From: Hofstenia miamia | Lineage: Eukaryota > Xenacoelomorpha > Acoela > Hofsteniidae | DNA length: 64,000 nucleotides | Direction: 5' to 3' | Assembly (NCBI GenBank): GCA_900660155.1 | Contig: CABFPE010001034.1 | Span: forward strand, 51,907-115,906 | Part shown: in pieces, positions 23,660-34,919 of the stretch | Numbering within the stretch: position 1 is the first letter of the stretch | Layout: each line of letters opens with the position of its first letter | Notes under the pieces: model-generated | What the model was told of the DNA's origin: nothing | Databases searched by the model: none | The model's input: only the letters and a program-made list of their open reading frames with translations | Translations under genes and position numbers: made by a program

Positions 23660-24480
23660 AGATAGTTGAAATCTACTACTCAGTAGGAAATCCTGTTTGT
23701 ACTCTACAAATAGTGATAGCAAAAGCTATTACAGTCAATCCTAAGCAGTGTGTTGATTCTACACTACCACTCCAGATAACTGCAAAGTTATCAGACACAT
23801 AAATAATGTGCAAGTGCAGTAATTGACAAATTAAAAGACATCTTCTCACAACAAGGAATTCCACATGAAATTGTTGCAGACAACAATCCCTTTGGTTCTG
23901 CTGAATGTAGGAGCTTTGCACATGGTCTAGATATCTTTGTATCATGCAGTAGTACTTGCTATCCACAATCCAATGGAATAGCTGAGACATGAGATAAGAC
24001 ATTAAAAAGATTTTCAAGCAAAATCGTTGCTATTTAATAGCATTGTTGGACTACAACAACATGCCTATGTTCAAATGTACTTATGAGTCAGAGTGCACTC
24101 ATACCAAAAGTAGCTTCTCAAACTTAATTTAAAAGAACTGAAAGAAAATATAGATTATCACAAGAAAAGTCTTACAATTGACAAACACATAAATTACAAG
24201 AACTAGATCCAGGAGCAAGTTTACATGTTGTATCATTAGGCAATGCAATTGGAACAATAATTGGGAACTTTCAAAGCATGCCACCTATTTTATTGACTTT
24301 GATGATATACCTCCACAAACTGAAGACCTTCTTACAGTAGAAAGAGAAAGTAACTGTAAAAAGAAGGGATTGAGGATGAAGCTCAAGAATATGCCAGTCC
24401 AAGCAGTGAATATAGGAGAGGACGACCCAATCATATAAGAAAACCACGTCAGTTTTTTGGATGCACTATTGATTCTTGCC
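23660..24480 (+). mobile_element. Ty3/Gypsy integrase fossil (copy 1)
   Basis: Plus-strand similarity to the integrase catalytic core and C-terminal side of a Ty3/Gypsy-type LTR element: DKLKDIFSQQGIPHEIVAD and TCYPQSNGIAE are recognisable. It is a broken fossil with several interruptions and no LTRs in view. The same fossil is in copy 2 (43,798-44,618), so it predates the duplication. Confidence 0.7.
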
Positions 24481-24486
24481 AAAGAT

Positions 24487-25240
24487 TCACTTGACTAAAA
24501 AGTTGAATGGAAAGATGTTGTATTGGTAGTAATTATAAATAAAGATTATACTTACCTTGCAACTTGCAACAAATACTTGGTTTCCATGCATAAATATTTC
24601 TGATCTTAGATGTCCATTAATATACTCCTTCATTCTTGTTACCAAATGTTGCTTTGATTCCCTGAAGTATGACTTTTTACAATCACCACCTTTATAATTG
24701 TAGACATCAGAGGAAACTGAATTCTTTGGAATAGGATCTTTATTTTGGAACAAATCTTTAGTTTTATAAGATGTAAATATAGGAATGATTTTGTCAATTT
24801 TAAATTTATATTGATTGTTTTTATTTTCTTTAAACTTTTAATTTGGTTACATATATAAGGAAGTTTAAATATACATTGATCTTGGTTTCATCAAGTTTTT
24901 CTTCATTGTTATTGCAAAATAAAGTGCTTGATTTTTTTGGACAATTTGTGCAGATAACCTTTATCATCAAGCATTTTAAAAACTTTGTTGATGATATCTG
25001 TAAAGTGTTTGTAATTTGAGGATGTAAATTTAGCTCTATTAAGCAAAGCTTTGATTGTATTTATTTTGTATGCTTTGTTACAATTTGAATGCCAATGCAT
25101 GTATAATAGAGAATTTTTCTTTTTTTGTACCAACTAGTTTCATCTTTCTTAGTAAAATTGTGTATGCACACATCTAGAAAATTCATTTGTTGTTTGCTTG
25201 ACATTACATGATGAATTGAATATATTTAAGATGACTATTG
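24487..25240 (-). mobile_element. Penelope-like element remnant with GIY-YIG-type end (copy 1)
   Basis: Minus strand, in element order: an NFLD-type strand near 25,190-25,170; 25,133-24,909 with SLLYMHWHSNCNKAYKINT and IKALLNRAKFTSSN (the spacer after the RT core); then 24,753-24,487 with SSDVYNYKGGDCKKSYFRES and LVTRMKEYINGHL, which resembles the Y-x-C-x-x-C ... Y-I-G-x-T ... R-x-x-E-H arrangement of the GIY-YIG endonuclease in Penelope-like elements. The RT catalytic core itself is not present. Remnant, inactive. The partner is 44,625-45,400; this copy has the more altered endonuclease end. Confidence 0.7.
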
Positions 25241-26065
25241 TAATGGATTTTTAAAGAGTGTGACTAGAATTTATTTGCATGATGGTCTCTGGACTGCAGT
25301 GACACATAAGGTACCGGAAATAGTTGATCATGAAGAAGCCACATCAACCCCAACAAGTTTATTTATTTCAGCCAAAGATTGTTATATTCTTATATGAAGA
25401 GCAAAATATTCCTGAGTATCATTGACTAAGTGGAAGAAATTGAAGCTTTTAAAAACCAATGGCTTGACTTAGTGATGGTTGGAACTGACCTATCATCAAT
25501 GAAGTAATTTTATCCTCATTATGACACTGTTGAAAAAACTGAATTAAATTCTAATCTTTCTAATGAAGAGATGCTTAGACCAAAACTAGTTTTTTAATTA
25601 TATAATGAAAACAGTCTTTTTGGTTGCCTTGTTGATATTATTTGTCAAGTAAAGCCCTGGGAAATCTCAGAATGTCCTTTACATGTTTCCATTACTTATT
25701 AATTTTAAAAAAGATGCACTGTATTGTGAATATTTTTAGTATTGATTAATTTGCTTGCCATAGTAAGTTTTGCAGCAAAAAATAAATATAGATCTTTGTG
25801 CAAATTGCAGAAAATTTGAAAATGCTTATATTTTTTTTAATGTATAAAACATGTGTGTTCATTTCATTAATTATATATATTGTAGTATGTTCTCTTCTAG
25901 GGGCTTCCTTCCACATTTTAACATTCTAACCAAATAAACAACAAATGAGTAAAAAATTGCCATTTTCTTCTTACTTGCAGTTTAGTGAAGTAATGTGGAA
26001 CAAATTTTATACTTGAACAACAACTCAGAGAAGAAAGATCATTCTAATTCTTCTGATAGTTGAGA

Positions 26066-26128
26066 TGGCCTCCGCCCTGCGCAGAACTAAAAAACCAAAT
26101 CCCTACACTCAGCACATCAAAAGTTGAA
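26066..26128 (+). pseudogene. Broken copy of the small basic reading frame at 39,527
   Basis: ATGGCCTCCGCCCTGCGCAG starts a frame of 20 codons that ends at TGA. Relative to 39,527-39,628 it has lost one base in the run after AGAACTAA and has several substitutions that remove arginines. The upstream TTACTTGCAG acceptor-like site is conserved. Confidence 0.5.
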
Positions 26129-26663
26129 AGGCCACACTGGCTTGTTATCATCCATGTAAACAAAAACCTTACTCCCCTAAACCTATGTTATCCCTTAGGG
26201 TACAGAAGGGGTTACTGGCATTCAGTTATGGCCATCAGTAGTGTCAATAATTAATATAAAATAATAAGAAAAAACCATATAAGATAACAAGAAAATTAAA
26301 GGCCAATTTGAGAAAATTTATTATGCCTAAAATGTTAGTAAAATGCGTTTTGGGAAATATGTAATTAAAAACAATTCAACTGGTCATTGGAAATCAAAAT
26401 TTAAATTAAGAATTCTGACAGTACAAGAAATCACACTCGAAAAATAGGTAAATATTTACAGCTAACAAAAAGTGCTGAGCCAATGATCAGTAATCAATTT
26501 AACAATTCAAATTAAATAAAGCCAGCAACCAATCAAAAATAAGCAGAAAATACTTGAGATTATGCTACAATATATATATAGCACACGGATTGTAAAATTG
26601 CACCGAAATCTCTCATATTGACCACCAATAATACAAATTAGTTATAATACTTGAGATTATGCT

Positions 26664-26666
<3 letters not shown>

Positions 26667-26694
<28 letters not shown>
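26667..26694. repeat. (TA)n microsatellite
   Basis: TA tract matched at 40,169-40,196 in the rearranged copy. Confidence 0.95.
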
Positions 26695-26697
<3 letters not shown>

Positions 26698-27415
26698 CAT
26701 TATCAGGGTTAGCATAACCATAGAGTAAACCAAGTTATAGCATTCTGAAAAACTAGTATCTACTATTGAGTAGACAAAGAAATTCCATTCACCGTAATTT
26801 AGAGCATAGTTTGCATGAAAAAACAATATTAGCATTTTCAGTGATCGAGAATACATAGCATCTAATTATGAAAAGACATAACTGTGTGAAAGTGGAGGTA
26901 ATATAATTTACATAGCAATTAGTGCCGGAGTGATGCAAGAAATCCATCATCAAATTAACAAAACAAATACTACTGGAATACCTAAACCCTTGATTAGAAT
27001 GAGCTTGTGCAGTGGGGATATAGCCCCAAGAACGACCTGCGGGGAAATATTCTACTGCACAACCTCCCTTAACTCTGTAACAAATTTAGCTATTCGGATC
27101 ATCTGAGTAACTATTATGATGTAACAAGTTACTTTGATATTATTCATAAATTTGAAACTTATGCAACTTAATTGCAGTTATTGGTGGACTATTTTTAGTA
27201 ACTAATCAAAATGAGAAATCTTAATCCTAAGAAAAAGTGGCCAATCTAAATTACAAAATTACAGTAAGCAGATTGGAATGGTTTAATTTTAATCCTAATC
27301 ATGGCTGAATTCAAAATGTGGGCAAATTTCAGCTTCTTGTAGATGCCTAGTGGTGATGATGGCAGCGTGACGGAAATAAAATGATAAGATGAAGGTAATT
27401 GGCTTCTATATAGTG

Positions 27416-27418
<3 letters not shown>

Positions 27419-27476
<58 letters not shown>
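27419..27476. repeat. (TA)n microsatellite, about 58 bases
   Basis: The longest pure TA tract in the window. The homologous tract in copy 2 (40,892-40,940) marks the point where similarity between the copies stops; in copy 1 sequence right of the tract pairs instead with 48,110 onward. Confidence 0.95.
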
Positions 27477-27479
<3 letters not shown>

Positions 27480-28671
27480 TGTACTTCTAGAACAAAATAA
27501 GTTTTTGCATAAGTCTTAAACATTGGATTAGCAGGACTAACCCTATTGATGTGTCCATACAAAAGCCTTTCAATATTTGCTTTGAGGCTTGGATAAAATT
27601 GCTTTGGTACGTGAAATTAACAATAGTAGAAATAAACTAAAGAAAACATTTAGGATGTTAACTAAGTAAAATTCAATAAATTGTTACTTTTATGCAAAAT
27701 TTATTAAAATTATAATATTCAAAAGCAATTGCTTAACATGAAATCAAGTGTAACAAAAATTATAATGCCAAAAACTGAAATAAAGCTTGACAAAATGATT
27801 TAATCAGAGGGAAAATTGTCAAATTATAAAAATAATGTATTTAAAATCGGCTGTTGGAGCTAAAAGCCTCAAACTTCGCATAGATATGCTCAACATGGAT
27901 ACAATTATCACTGTATAGTCAAAGTCCACATAACTAAAAAATTAAACATTCCTGACTACAAAAATAGTCTGTGTGACAACTTCTTAGCTGCTTCTGCCTG
28001 AAGTATCCTTAACATATTGCAGTTGCTTTGTTTCATTTTTTAACTGCCACTTTTTAGTAATTATAGATCTCGGTTTTTGACTGGATGTTATTTAACCACA
28101 ATTTTTATTAATGCATAACTACTGGTAATTCTCTGGCAAATTGAAAGATATTTGGTTGAGAAAAAATGTCATCTCAAAATAATGGACACGAAAAATAACA
28201 TAATTTCGTATTTTAATAAAAATTGTATACAAAATAGGAATTTGACTGTATATTAGAATATTTTCAGAAGCATAACACACGAAATTTAAATATGCTACTG
28301 TTAGATATTCCAATGCACATACACAATTTCACCTTAGTCACCTAACACATTAAATTGACTCTGCAAGAATCTATCAAATAGAGATGTGATTAATTTCAAA
28401 TGGTTCAATGAAAATAGTACTAAACTTTTCTAGCTGATTCTGTTTAGCCAAGATTTACTCTACATTATTACATATTATTTAACTCAAAAAACTACATTGT
28501 AACTGATTCAACTCAATCTCACGATCCAGTGTGCTTGATGCATAGTTCCATAAAAAATTAAGCAAAATTAACATTTTTATGTAATTCATTTGCATGAAAA
28601 ATATATATTTACATACCAAATTGCATTCATTAAATGCAGAAAGTTGTGTAAGATAATTACATAATGCCTAC
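27477..28671. other. Intron sequence upstream of D2, downstream of D1; no gene
   Basis: 27,477-27,680 pairs with about 48,110-48,310 at roughly 85%, and 28,090-28,671 pairs with 48,360-48,912 at increasing identity toward the D1 exon. Bases 27,843-27,943 are absent there but reappear as a 101-base patch at 41,339-41,439. Bases 28,517-28,549 are an extra 33-base patch (see below). Confidence 0.6.
28517..28549. repeat. 33-base patch copied from block B
   Basis: Identical to 21,819-21,851 (TCTCACGATCCAGTGTGC...). In the paralogous position (about 48,753) copy 2 has unrelated sequence, while flanks on both sides match. It is a short templated insertion or replacement. Confidence 0.8.
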
Positions 28672-29163
28672 CTCCATGAACTCTTATGCTCACACGATCA
28701 GCTAAGGGAAGAGGTTGACCATTACTTATCTCCTTGAAGAATATAAAACTTGAGAAAGGGCAAAATTGATTGGGAGGAATTAATTCATCACTAATTTTCA
28801 AGATATCAACATTTGTAAATCGTAAATCGCAGCTGTCTTTTGAAATTAATCCAAGATTGCTGTAAACTTGAGGGTGAACAGTTGGCGTAGAACTATCATA
28901 CACATATTCTGTAAATTCAATGTTTCCACCAGTTTTTCTTACTCTTATGTAGAATGAAGACTCAGTTGTCCAGATGCTGCAGGAATCAACTTTAATGTAA
29001 AGCTTACTGAAATCATTATCATCAAAATTAAGAACATTGAGTAAATCAACTTTTATATTACATGGTACTGTAATAGTAGCTCCAAACAAAGTATGAATGG
29101 ATAAGGTTTCTATTTGCAGAGGATTATTGCAGGACATATCAGAAAAATATATCAACACACAAC
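28672..29163 (-). CDS. N-terminal domain exon D1, V-set-like, copy 1 (partial gene)
   Basis: Minus-strand exon of 492 bases (164 codons), acceptor ATTTAG before 29,163, donor GGAG|GTAGGC at 28,671, both phase 1, and in frame with D2 (G|GA gives Gly). Visible features: TLFGATITVPCN (Cys 35), DSCSIW (Cys 62), DSCDLRFTNVDIL (Cys 112) and NQFCPF (Cys 135), with another Cys at 12. A B-strand-like A-T-I-T-V-P-C and a late L-R-F-x-N-V ... F-C suggest a V-set-like Ig fold, but the span between Cys 35 and Cys 135 is long and the D-x-G-x-Y-x-C motif is absent, so the fold is uncertain. Position as first extracellular module supports it. The signal-peptide exon is not identified. The open, well-bounded paralogue at 48,913-49,404 argues that it is real. 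Confidence 0.78.
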
Positions 29164-29403
29164 CTAAATGTATATAAATCTATTATGTTTTCAGAAAAGT
29201 AGTATATTTTATAGAATCGTATAATGACACTTTTAATAAAAAACCAAAATTAAAAATTAATGCTAGCAATAAATAGAAATTTGCAATTGCTATTTACAAA
29301 AACACTACTGATTGAAATTCAATTTGCAGAAATAAAAAAGTACAAATTAGCACAAAACTACTAAATTAAAAACAAAAAATAAATCTATAACAGGTTTTAC
29401 TAA

Positions 29404-29580
29404 AAATTTTAGGGTGGGTTTAACCTCCCTGGGTCCAGGGCAAATACAACCTATTAGTCAAATTGGAAATAATGATCACAGAATGCATGTACCTGCTCAC
29501 ACTGTGTGCATTTCGAGCTCATATCAATTTATTGAAAAATTCTATATATTGTCATCTAATCAATTATCAGATTAAAAATA
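29404..29580. repeat. Conserved segment 5' of D1 (three copies in the window)
   Basis: About 240 bases upstream (gene sense) of D1. The core CTGGGTCCAGGGCAAATACA plus flanks is about 96% identical to 49,640-49,810 near D1 copy 2. A shorter third copy of about 45 bases lies at 54,845-54,895. It is more GC-rich than its surroundings. It could be a regulatory or exonic element or a small dispersed repeat. A plus-strand frame GPGQIQPISQIG is open in copies 1 and 2. Confidence 0.6.
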
Positions 29581-30019
29581 TTGCGGGTGTAATTATAGGA
29601 TAAATTTGTGAGCTAATACAAGTCAACAAATATATTAATCATATATACAGTATATATTTTTTCAAGCAAATTTATCAAATTTTCTATTGTCCAAGAAATT
29701 TATTACTTTGGAAATCTCAATTGATATCATTGATATGGGATTTATTATTTCCTGTATAATGTGTAATATTTCTTCGCAAATAGCATTTCTAAGTAATGTA
29801 CATTATATGTTTTCAATGTGACATTATCTAGGAAAAGGCCGTAAAGCAGGAAGCCCCAAGTCCATTAGCCGTTTGCTATCGCCAATTCCCTAAAGTCAAT
29901 ACTGAAAATAAGAAGTAGTAGGTCATTGTCTCATCTATATTCACTGAATTCTGAAGTTTTATTTAGTAATTATTATGATACATTATATATGACTTATGCC
30001 TTTCCCAATAAACAATAAA

Positions 30020-30245
30020 ACGTTTAGAAGACGTCTTATAATACTTCTTCAAATAGTTTAGAAGACGTTTAGAAATGGCATCTCTGCCATGTGTGGAAGA
30101 AGTCTTTCAGACGTTTAAAAATGGTTTAGAAGACGCCTTCAAGATGCTTAGAAGAAGTTTAGAACACGTCTAGGAGACGCTTAGAAGTTGCTTAAAAATT
30201 ACATTTAAATTGTTTAGAAGATGTTTACAATGCATTTAGTAGACT
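30020..30245. repeat. Irregular tandem repeat of a GTTTAGAAGACG-like unit
   Basis: The word TTTAGAAGACG and close variants (TTTAGAAATGG, TTTAGAACACG, CTTAGAAGAAG, TTTAGAAGATG) recurs about ten times in 225 bases at 12-25-base spacing. Decayed minisatellite. Confidence 0.8.
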
Positions 30246-30424
30246 TCATAATTACATATTGCTGCTTAACTATTTTGTAAATTTTAATCTTCTGTTATAA
30301 GCAGACAAAACTGCAATAGACAGCATAGATAACTCTGCATAAAGGTAGTTAGCAGGCAAAAGACAATATTGATGACAAACATGTTAGCATTGTCATTTCA
30401 TTACAACAGTTAAAATCATAATTT

Positions 30425-30875
30425 TTAAATTATCAAATATTCGTACTTTGAACAAATTGTTCTAGTTTATACTCTTTAACAATTTGCTAATAATTTTGCT
30501 TATTATAAATTCAAATTGATATTTCTAGTAAAAATATGTTTAAAAATATTTTTTCAAAGCATCGTAAAAAATATACTGTCAATTATTTTTGTTATTGTTT
30601 ATAAGTAGTATTCACTTAGTGCATACATTATTCTTATAATAACTTAAATATTCTTAAATTATGAAATAATCGTACTTTGAACAAATGTTTATACTCTTTA
30701 ACAATTTGCTAATAATTTTGCTTATTATAAATTCAAATTGAATATTTTTGTAAAATTAATTTAAAAATATTTTTTCAAAGCATCGTAAAAAATATACTGT
30801 CAATTATTTTTGTTATTGTTTATAAGTAGTATTCACTTAGTGCATACATTATTCTTATAATAACTTAAATATTCA
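30425..30875. repeat. Tandem duplication, two units of about 225 bases
   Basis: 30,425-30,652 and 30,655-30,875 align almost end to end; CGTACTTTGAACAAA occurs at 30,442 and 30,671. The second half (TTTTTCAAAGCATCGTAAAA onward, about 120 bases) is identical, the first half has a few indels. Recent local duplication, no coding content. Confidence 0.9.
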
Positions 30876-30955
30876 AACATTACATTGATTTTCCGAGAGA
30901 GTATCAATGTTTTTATCTTGCTTGAAAAACAATTATATGGCAGAGATAGAATGGA

Positions 30956-31055
30956 AGCGGGGGGGGGTGGGTTGACCAATGGGGCAAAATAGTCCGGGGC
31001 GAGTATGGGTCAAGTGGGTACCCATGGGGCAAAATTGGGGTAAAAACACATTTGA
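30956..31055 (+). other. G-rich patch, possible G-quadruplex former
   Basis: A run GCGGGGGGGGGTGGG at about 30,958-30,972 is followed by several GGGG words and two ATGGGGCAAAAT copies. Such G-runs are rare in this AT-rich window. Quadruplex formation is an inference from the G-tracts only. Confidence 0.55.
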
Positions 31056-31984
31056 TTTGAGAAAAACTGAACCAAAGAACTGCCAATTTTAGAGATTGTA
31101 AAATTAATTTTCTTTCATCACAGTTCCATATTTGATAAAAATTTGATTGACTGGGAAATTTTTAAAAACTATTGCCATGTATATCTCTCTCTTAGCGAAA
31201 TTGGATTCCATTCAATAATACCAACAAGATATATTAAAATTGATTTGTGATCAATGGGCTTTGTAATTATCTTTGTATAAATAACACTGAAGTTTTTCCA
31301 GATTGCAATTTAGGGATGTCAGATAAGCGCCGACTGTTTCTTTTCGCACTTGGCAAGGAACTAATATGTCCTCCTTGAGCAACTTTTAGTTTTACAAAAA
31401 TACAAGAGAGATATACATTTACATATAGATTGGCAGAATAGCATCAATGTATAAGAGCAAGTAGTCGTTTGATTTCAGTTTACAAGCTAACAATGTAGTT
31501 CAATTACTTCTAGAGCGAAAATATTTTTTTTAGAATTTTTTAGACACTTGTTATCATACAAAAGACTGAAATACATAGTAAATTTAAATATACCACGTAA
31601 GGCTTAAAAACACATTGTTTTTAAGGTAGTAATGTAGCCAGGTTAAATTTCAATTACAAATTTGATTAATAAATACCACAGTTATCTAAATATAAAAATC
31701 CTATTTCTCTATTACAATTCAATTGGACTCAAATTAACAGTAACTGAATGCAGAAGTATTTATCATTTGAGGATTAATATCAATTTGACGTATTCAATAA
31801 TAAAAGCGTCAGTTTACATTTCTTCTTTTTGCTGATAGTTATCAAAAAGATACACGAACTAAGAGGATGACGTCAGTTAACCTAATTAACACAGACAAAG
31901 TGATTGCTGTAAATATTGCTAGTATTTAAAAAACAGAGCAGCAAATATAAAGAAAGGCTTAGAAATGGCTTTTACAAATTGGCA

Positions 31985-34790
31985 ATAGCAGTTTTCTCGC
32001 CAATACTCGCAGTCTTATCTCATTAAACCGCCGTCTCAGTGTTTATAACTTCTTCTTGCAGTCTCCTGTTGACTTCATTTTCATTACTGAAAATTGGCTT
32101 GATCTTTCTCTTGCTGACAGTATTGTTTTTCCTAACTCCGCACTTAAAGTTCTCTGCCCTATGGATCGTTCTAGTGGTCGTCATGGTAGTGTTCTGATTG
32201 CCTCACATCGCCCTATCCTTGACATCCACCCCCTCTCCTTTGAGTCTTTTACCTTAGACTTCTGTTGCAGTTGTGCTGTTGTTCTCAGTGATCACATTGT
32301 TTCTCTTCTCTGAGTTTACAACCCTCCTTCAAGAAGTACTTTTCGTATTACCCTTGCTGATTTTTCATCCATGCTTGAGTACTTTCATAATCAGTCTATC
32401 ACTCTCTCTCGTCAACTTGGATTTCCAAATCCCCCTCATCTCCTCATCTGTGGTTACTTCAACCTTCCTAATGTTTGTTAGAATGCACTTGACTCTAATG
32501 ACGCCTATGAATCCGCTGCTCTGGATCTTTTTGCTTCCTACTCTCTTGAACAATTGCTATTTTCTCCTATTTCCCGCTCCTCTCTCCTTCACTTGGTTTT
32601 TTCCCTCATCCTGATCGTATTTTTGAAACCTCTGTGATTCCTGTTCTGCTTAAGCTGATCACTCATTTGTCCGTCTGCCTGTCTGTCAATTCTATTACTC
32701 ATTTGCTTGTTCTGCCACTCCTCAATATGCTCAATCTGTAACTTTGTATCTCTAAATACTTTTCTCTCTTCTTCATTCCCGATTTTTAATGCTCCCTCTC
32801 CTGATTTCTGGTATACCTTCCTTCACAAAGTTATTTCATCATTTGTTCCTCGTTGTTGGAAAATGCGTATTTCTGTCTCTTTCTATTTCTTATCCCTTGC
32901 TGTACACTCTTTGAATAAACTCAAATCTTTCAAACGCCATTACAGTCCTTCTGATTCTTCAAAACTCTCTTCTCTCACAGAAGACGGCATCAACTTCATG
33001 AGACTCAACAAAATCTCTGTCTTGTTCATCTTCTCATCTGGATCTCTTCAAGACTCTTATGCTTTCTTGCTTTTTCTGCATTCCAAATCTGACCTCCCCA
33101 ACTTGAATTGGAGTCATCTTTCTGCTCACTTGGATCTGGAGAAAGGTGATCTCTTCAATGCCTATTTCTTCTCGAATTTTTCTTATCCTGTCTCTCTCTG
33201 TCCTGGTCCTCCTGCCACCTTCCCCCTGATTCGCCAATGTGCCATTGTCTTCAACGCCCATGACATTTCCCTCATGCTTAAGTCTTGGAAGTTTTCTGGT
33301 TCTTGCTATCCTGATGGTGTCCCATCCTTTGCAATCCACAAAACTTCATCAACTCTTTCATCTTTTTAAAGCATTGCTTCTCCTACGTTTGCTCCTCTAA
33401 ACATTTTCCGCCTTGCTGGAAAACATCTTGGATCTCTCAAATGATAACATCCAATCAGCTTCCTTCCTCTCAAGTCACTTCTTATCATTCAATAGCTATT
33501 TTTTTTTCGGCTGTCAATCATCTTTGAGCGTCTTGTTTTTTGTTATGTGTTCCCTAAAATTCGTCATCTCTGTTTCTCAGCATGGTAAATTTCCGGGTCT
33601 TTTTACCATCACTAACTTGCATTATCTTTTTGAAATTTCTAAAGCTTTTGATTGGCTCTCTCACTCTATCCTTTTTGACAAATTCAGTTTATTTTGGCTT
33701 TGATGCTGATTTCATCGAACTCTTTTAGTCTTACCATTCCAATCATCATCAGTGTGTCAAAATCAAATCTTCTATTTCTTCCCTTCTCTTGTATCTAGTG
33801 GTGCTCTTAAAGGTTCCGTGTTTGCTGTTCTCTTCTTTCTTGTTGCTAACAAAGACCTCCCTCAATATGTCCTCAACTGATCCTGTCTACTTTACATTGA
33901 TGACACTGTGATTTTCAACTTTGGTAGTTCTTTTGCCTCCAATATTACCTCTGATCTTGTGCTTTTGTCTACTTGGCCTTCTGTTAACCATCTTGATTTT
34001 AGCCCAAACAAAGCCTTTGATATTTCCTTTTCTGTATCTCCCCCTTCTTATCTTCCTCTTTCTGTGAACTTTTCCCCTCATTATACTCATCTTGGAGTTC
34101 AATTTGCTGATAACTTAAATTGGTCTGGTCATGTGTCCTTCCGTCTCTGCAAAGCTAATTCCTCACCCTTTGCCCTCTTCTGCAATGTTCCCTTTAATTC
34201 CACGGCTTATGTGAAACTCTCTTTGTCCAAGTCCATTCCTCGCGCCATTCTTCTCTATGATTCTCCCTGTTGGTGGCCTTCCCATTCTTGTTCCACTCTA
34301 TGGAAAATTTCCAGAGGCGTGCCTTCAAATGGATATCCCCCTTGCCATACAAAGACGCCCTTCTCAAATTCTCCTTCTGTTCAATCATCTGCTCACTTGC
34401 AAATTGGATCTTGATCTTTTTGATTTCATTAAGTTTGGTAATTCCTGCTCCACTCGCTCTGATGATGTTGTCACCTTCTCCATTCATCGTCCCAAGAAAC
34501 ATTGCACCCTTCATTTGGTTTTCAATCATGCTTGTACTGCTGCTAATTACATCTTCACTCTCAACCCTCCAACAGCGATTGATTTCTTTTCCCTGCCACT
34601 GAGCTTCAAGGAATCTTTGTCTTTCCTCTTTGCTGTGCCATTCTCCATTTGGCCTAGTCTTCCATCTGCTTCTATTTCATCTCCTGTTACTGTCCTTGCT
34701 GCCGTAAGACTTGACTAGTTTTTATTTTTTGTAATGTATGCTAAATAAATTGATTCATTATTAGTATTATCATTATTATTATTATAGTCT
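31985..34790 (+). mobile_element. LINE with AP-type endonuclease and reverse transcriptase, degenerate, pyrimidine-rich
   Basis: Plus-strand non-LTR retrotransposon. Endonuclease part: SPVDFIFITENWLDLS (about 32,060) with the E-T/N-W-L motif, then an R-G-S-V-L-I-like stretch, VYNPPSRS and ICGYFNLPN (about 32,440), where the catalytic Asp of the usual C-G-D-F-N is replaced. RT part: ISKAFDWLSHSILFDKFS (33,630), a GSVFAVLFFLVANKDLP segment, LLYIDDTVIF (33,895, variant of the catalytic YADD), then HYTHLGVQFADNLNWSGHV (34,080). Stops and frameshifts are numerous, so it is inactive. The 3' end has AATAAA and an ATTATTATT tail at 34,745-34,790. The coding strand is unusually rich in C and T along its whole length. 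It separates the two copies of the large duplication. Confidence 0.85.
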
Positions 34791-34834
34791 TCCATATCAA
34801 TGTTATATTCTTGCAGCCTTATTGGTGTAGTACA

Positions 34835-34837
<3 letters not shown>

Positions 34838-34875
<38 letters not shown>
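34838..34875. repeat. (TA)n microsatellite at a duplication edge
   Basis: TA tract about 45 bases left of block A copy 2, in the same relation as the tract at 14,681-14,715 to copy 1. Confidence 0.95.
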
Positions 34876-34877
<2 letters not shown>

Positions 34878-34919
34878 ATACACCAAAAATGGTTTTGATT
34901 CTTCAGTCTTACAGATTTC

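Larger units (their letters stand above)
21708..24533. repeat. Segmental duplication block B, copy 1 (partner 41,844-44,671)
   Basis: Near-identical (about 98-99% by eye) to 41,844-44,671. The left end in copy 2 abuts a (TA)n tract. It carries most of the degenerate multi-copy protein fragment, the THAP remnant and the Gypsy integrase fossil. Beyond 24,533 the match continues to about 25,520 (44,672-45,660) but at distinctly lower identity, apart from a short highly similar patch at 24,640-24,760. Confidence 0.9.
25250..27418. other. Intron sequence, partner of the rearranged block at 38,960-40,890
   Basis: 25,250-25,520 continues the match to 45,410-45,660. From about 25,540 to 27,112 and from 27,300 to 27,420 the partner is instead 38,960-40,891, i.e. 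in copy 2 this piece lies left of block B and not right of it. It contains a broken version of the small basic reading frame (26,066-26,128), the (TA)n tract at 26,667-26,694, and no recognised exon. Confidence 0.7.
29581..31984. other. Spacer between D1 and the LINE, with tandem and low-complexity repeats
   Basis: No gene recognised. Holds the GTTTAGAAGACG-type repeats (30,020-30,245), the 0.23-kb tandem duplication (30,425-30,875) and a G-rich patch (30,956-31,055). A signal-peptide exon for D1 could lie here or farther right, but I could not identify one. Confidence 0.5.

Noticed and set aside
23676-24482. Minus-strand frames 23,676-24,017 and 24,285-24,482 and their copies
   Set aside because: They lie antisense to the Gypsy integrase fossil and show no domain.
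26662-27562. Minus-strand frames with long (YI)n stretches (also at 5,988-6,173, 40,162-40,359 and 40,817-41,092)
   Set aside because: They are translations of (TA)n microsatellites and random flanks; no splice or domain support.
32365-34529. Minus-strand frames inside the pyrimidine-rich LINE (32,365-32,553; 33,034-33,339; 33,887-34,102; 34,194-34,529)
   Set aside because: Basic low-complexity shadows of the skewed coding strand; the endonuclease and RT motifs are on the plus strand.
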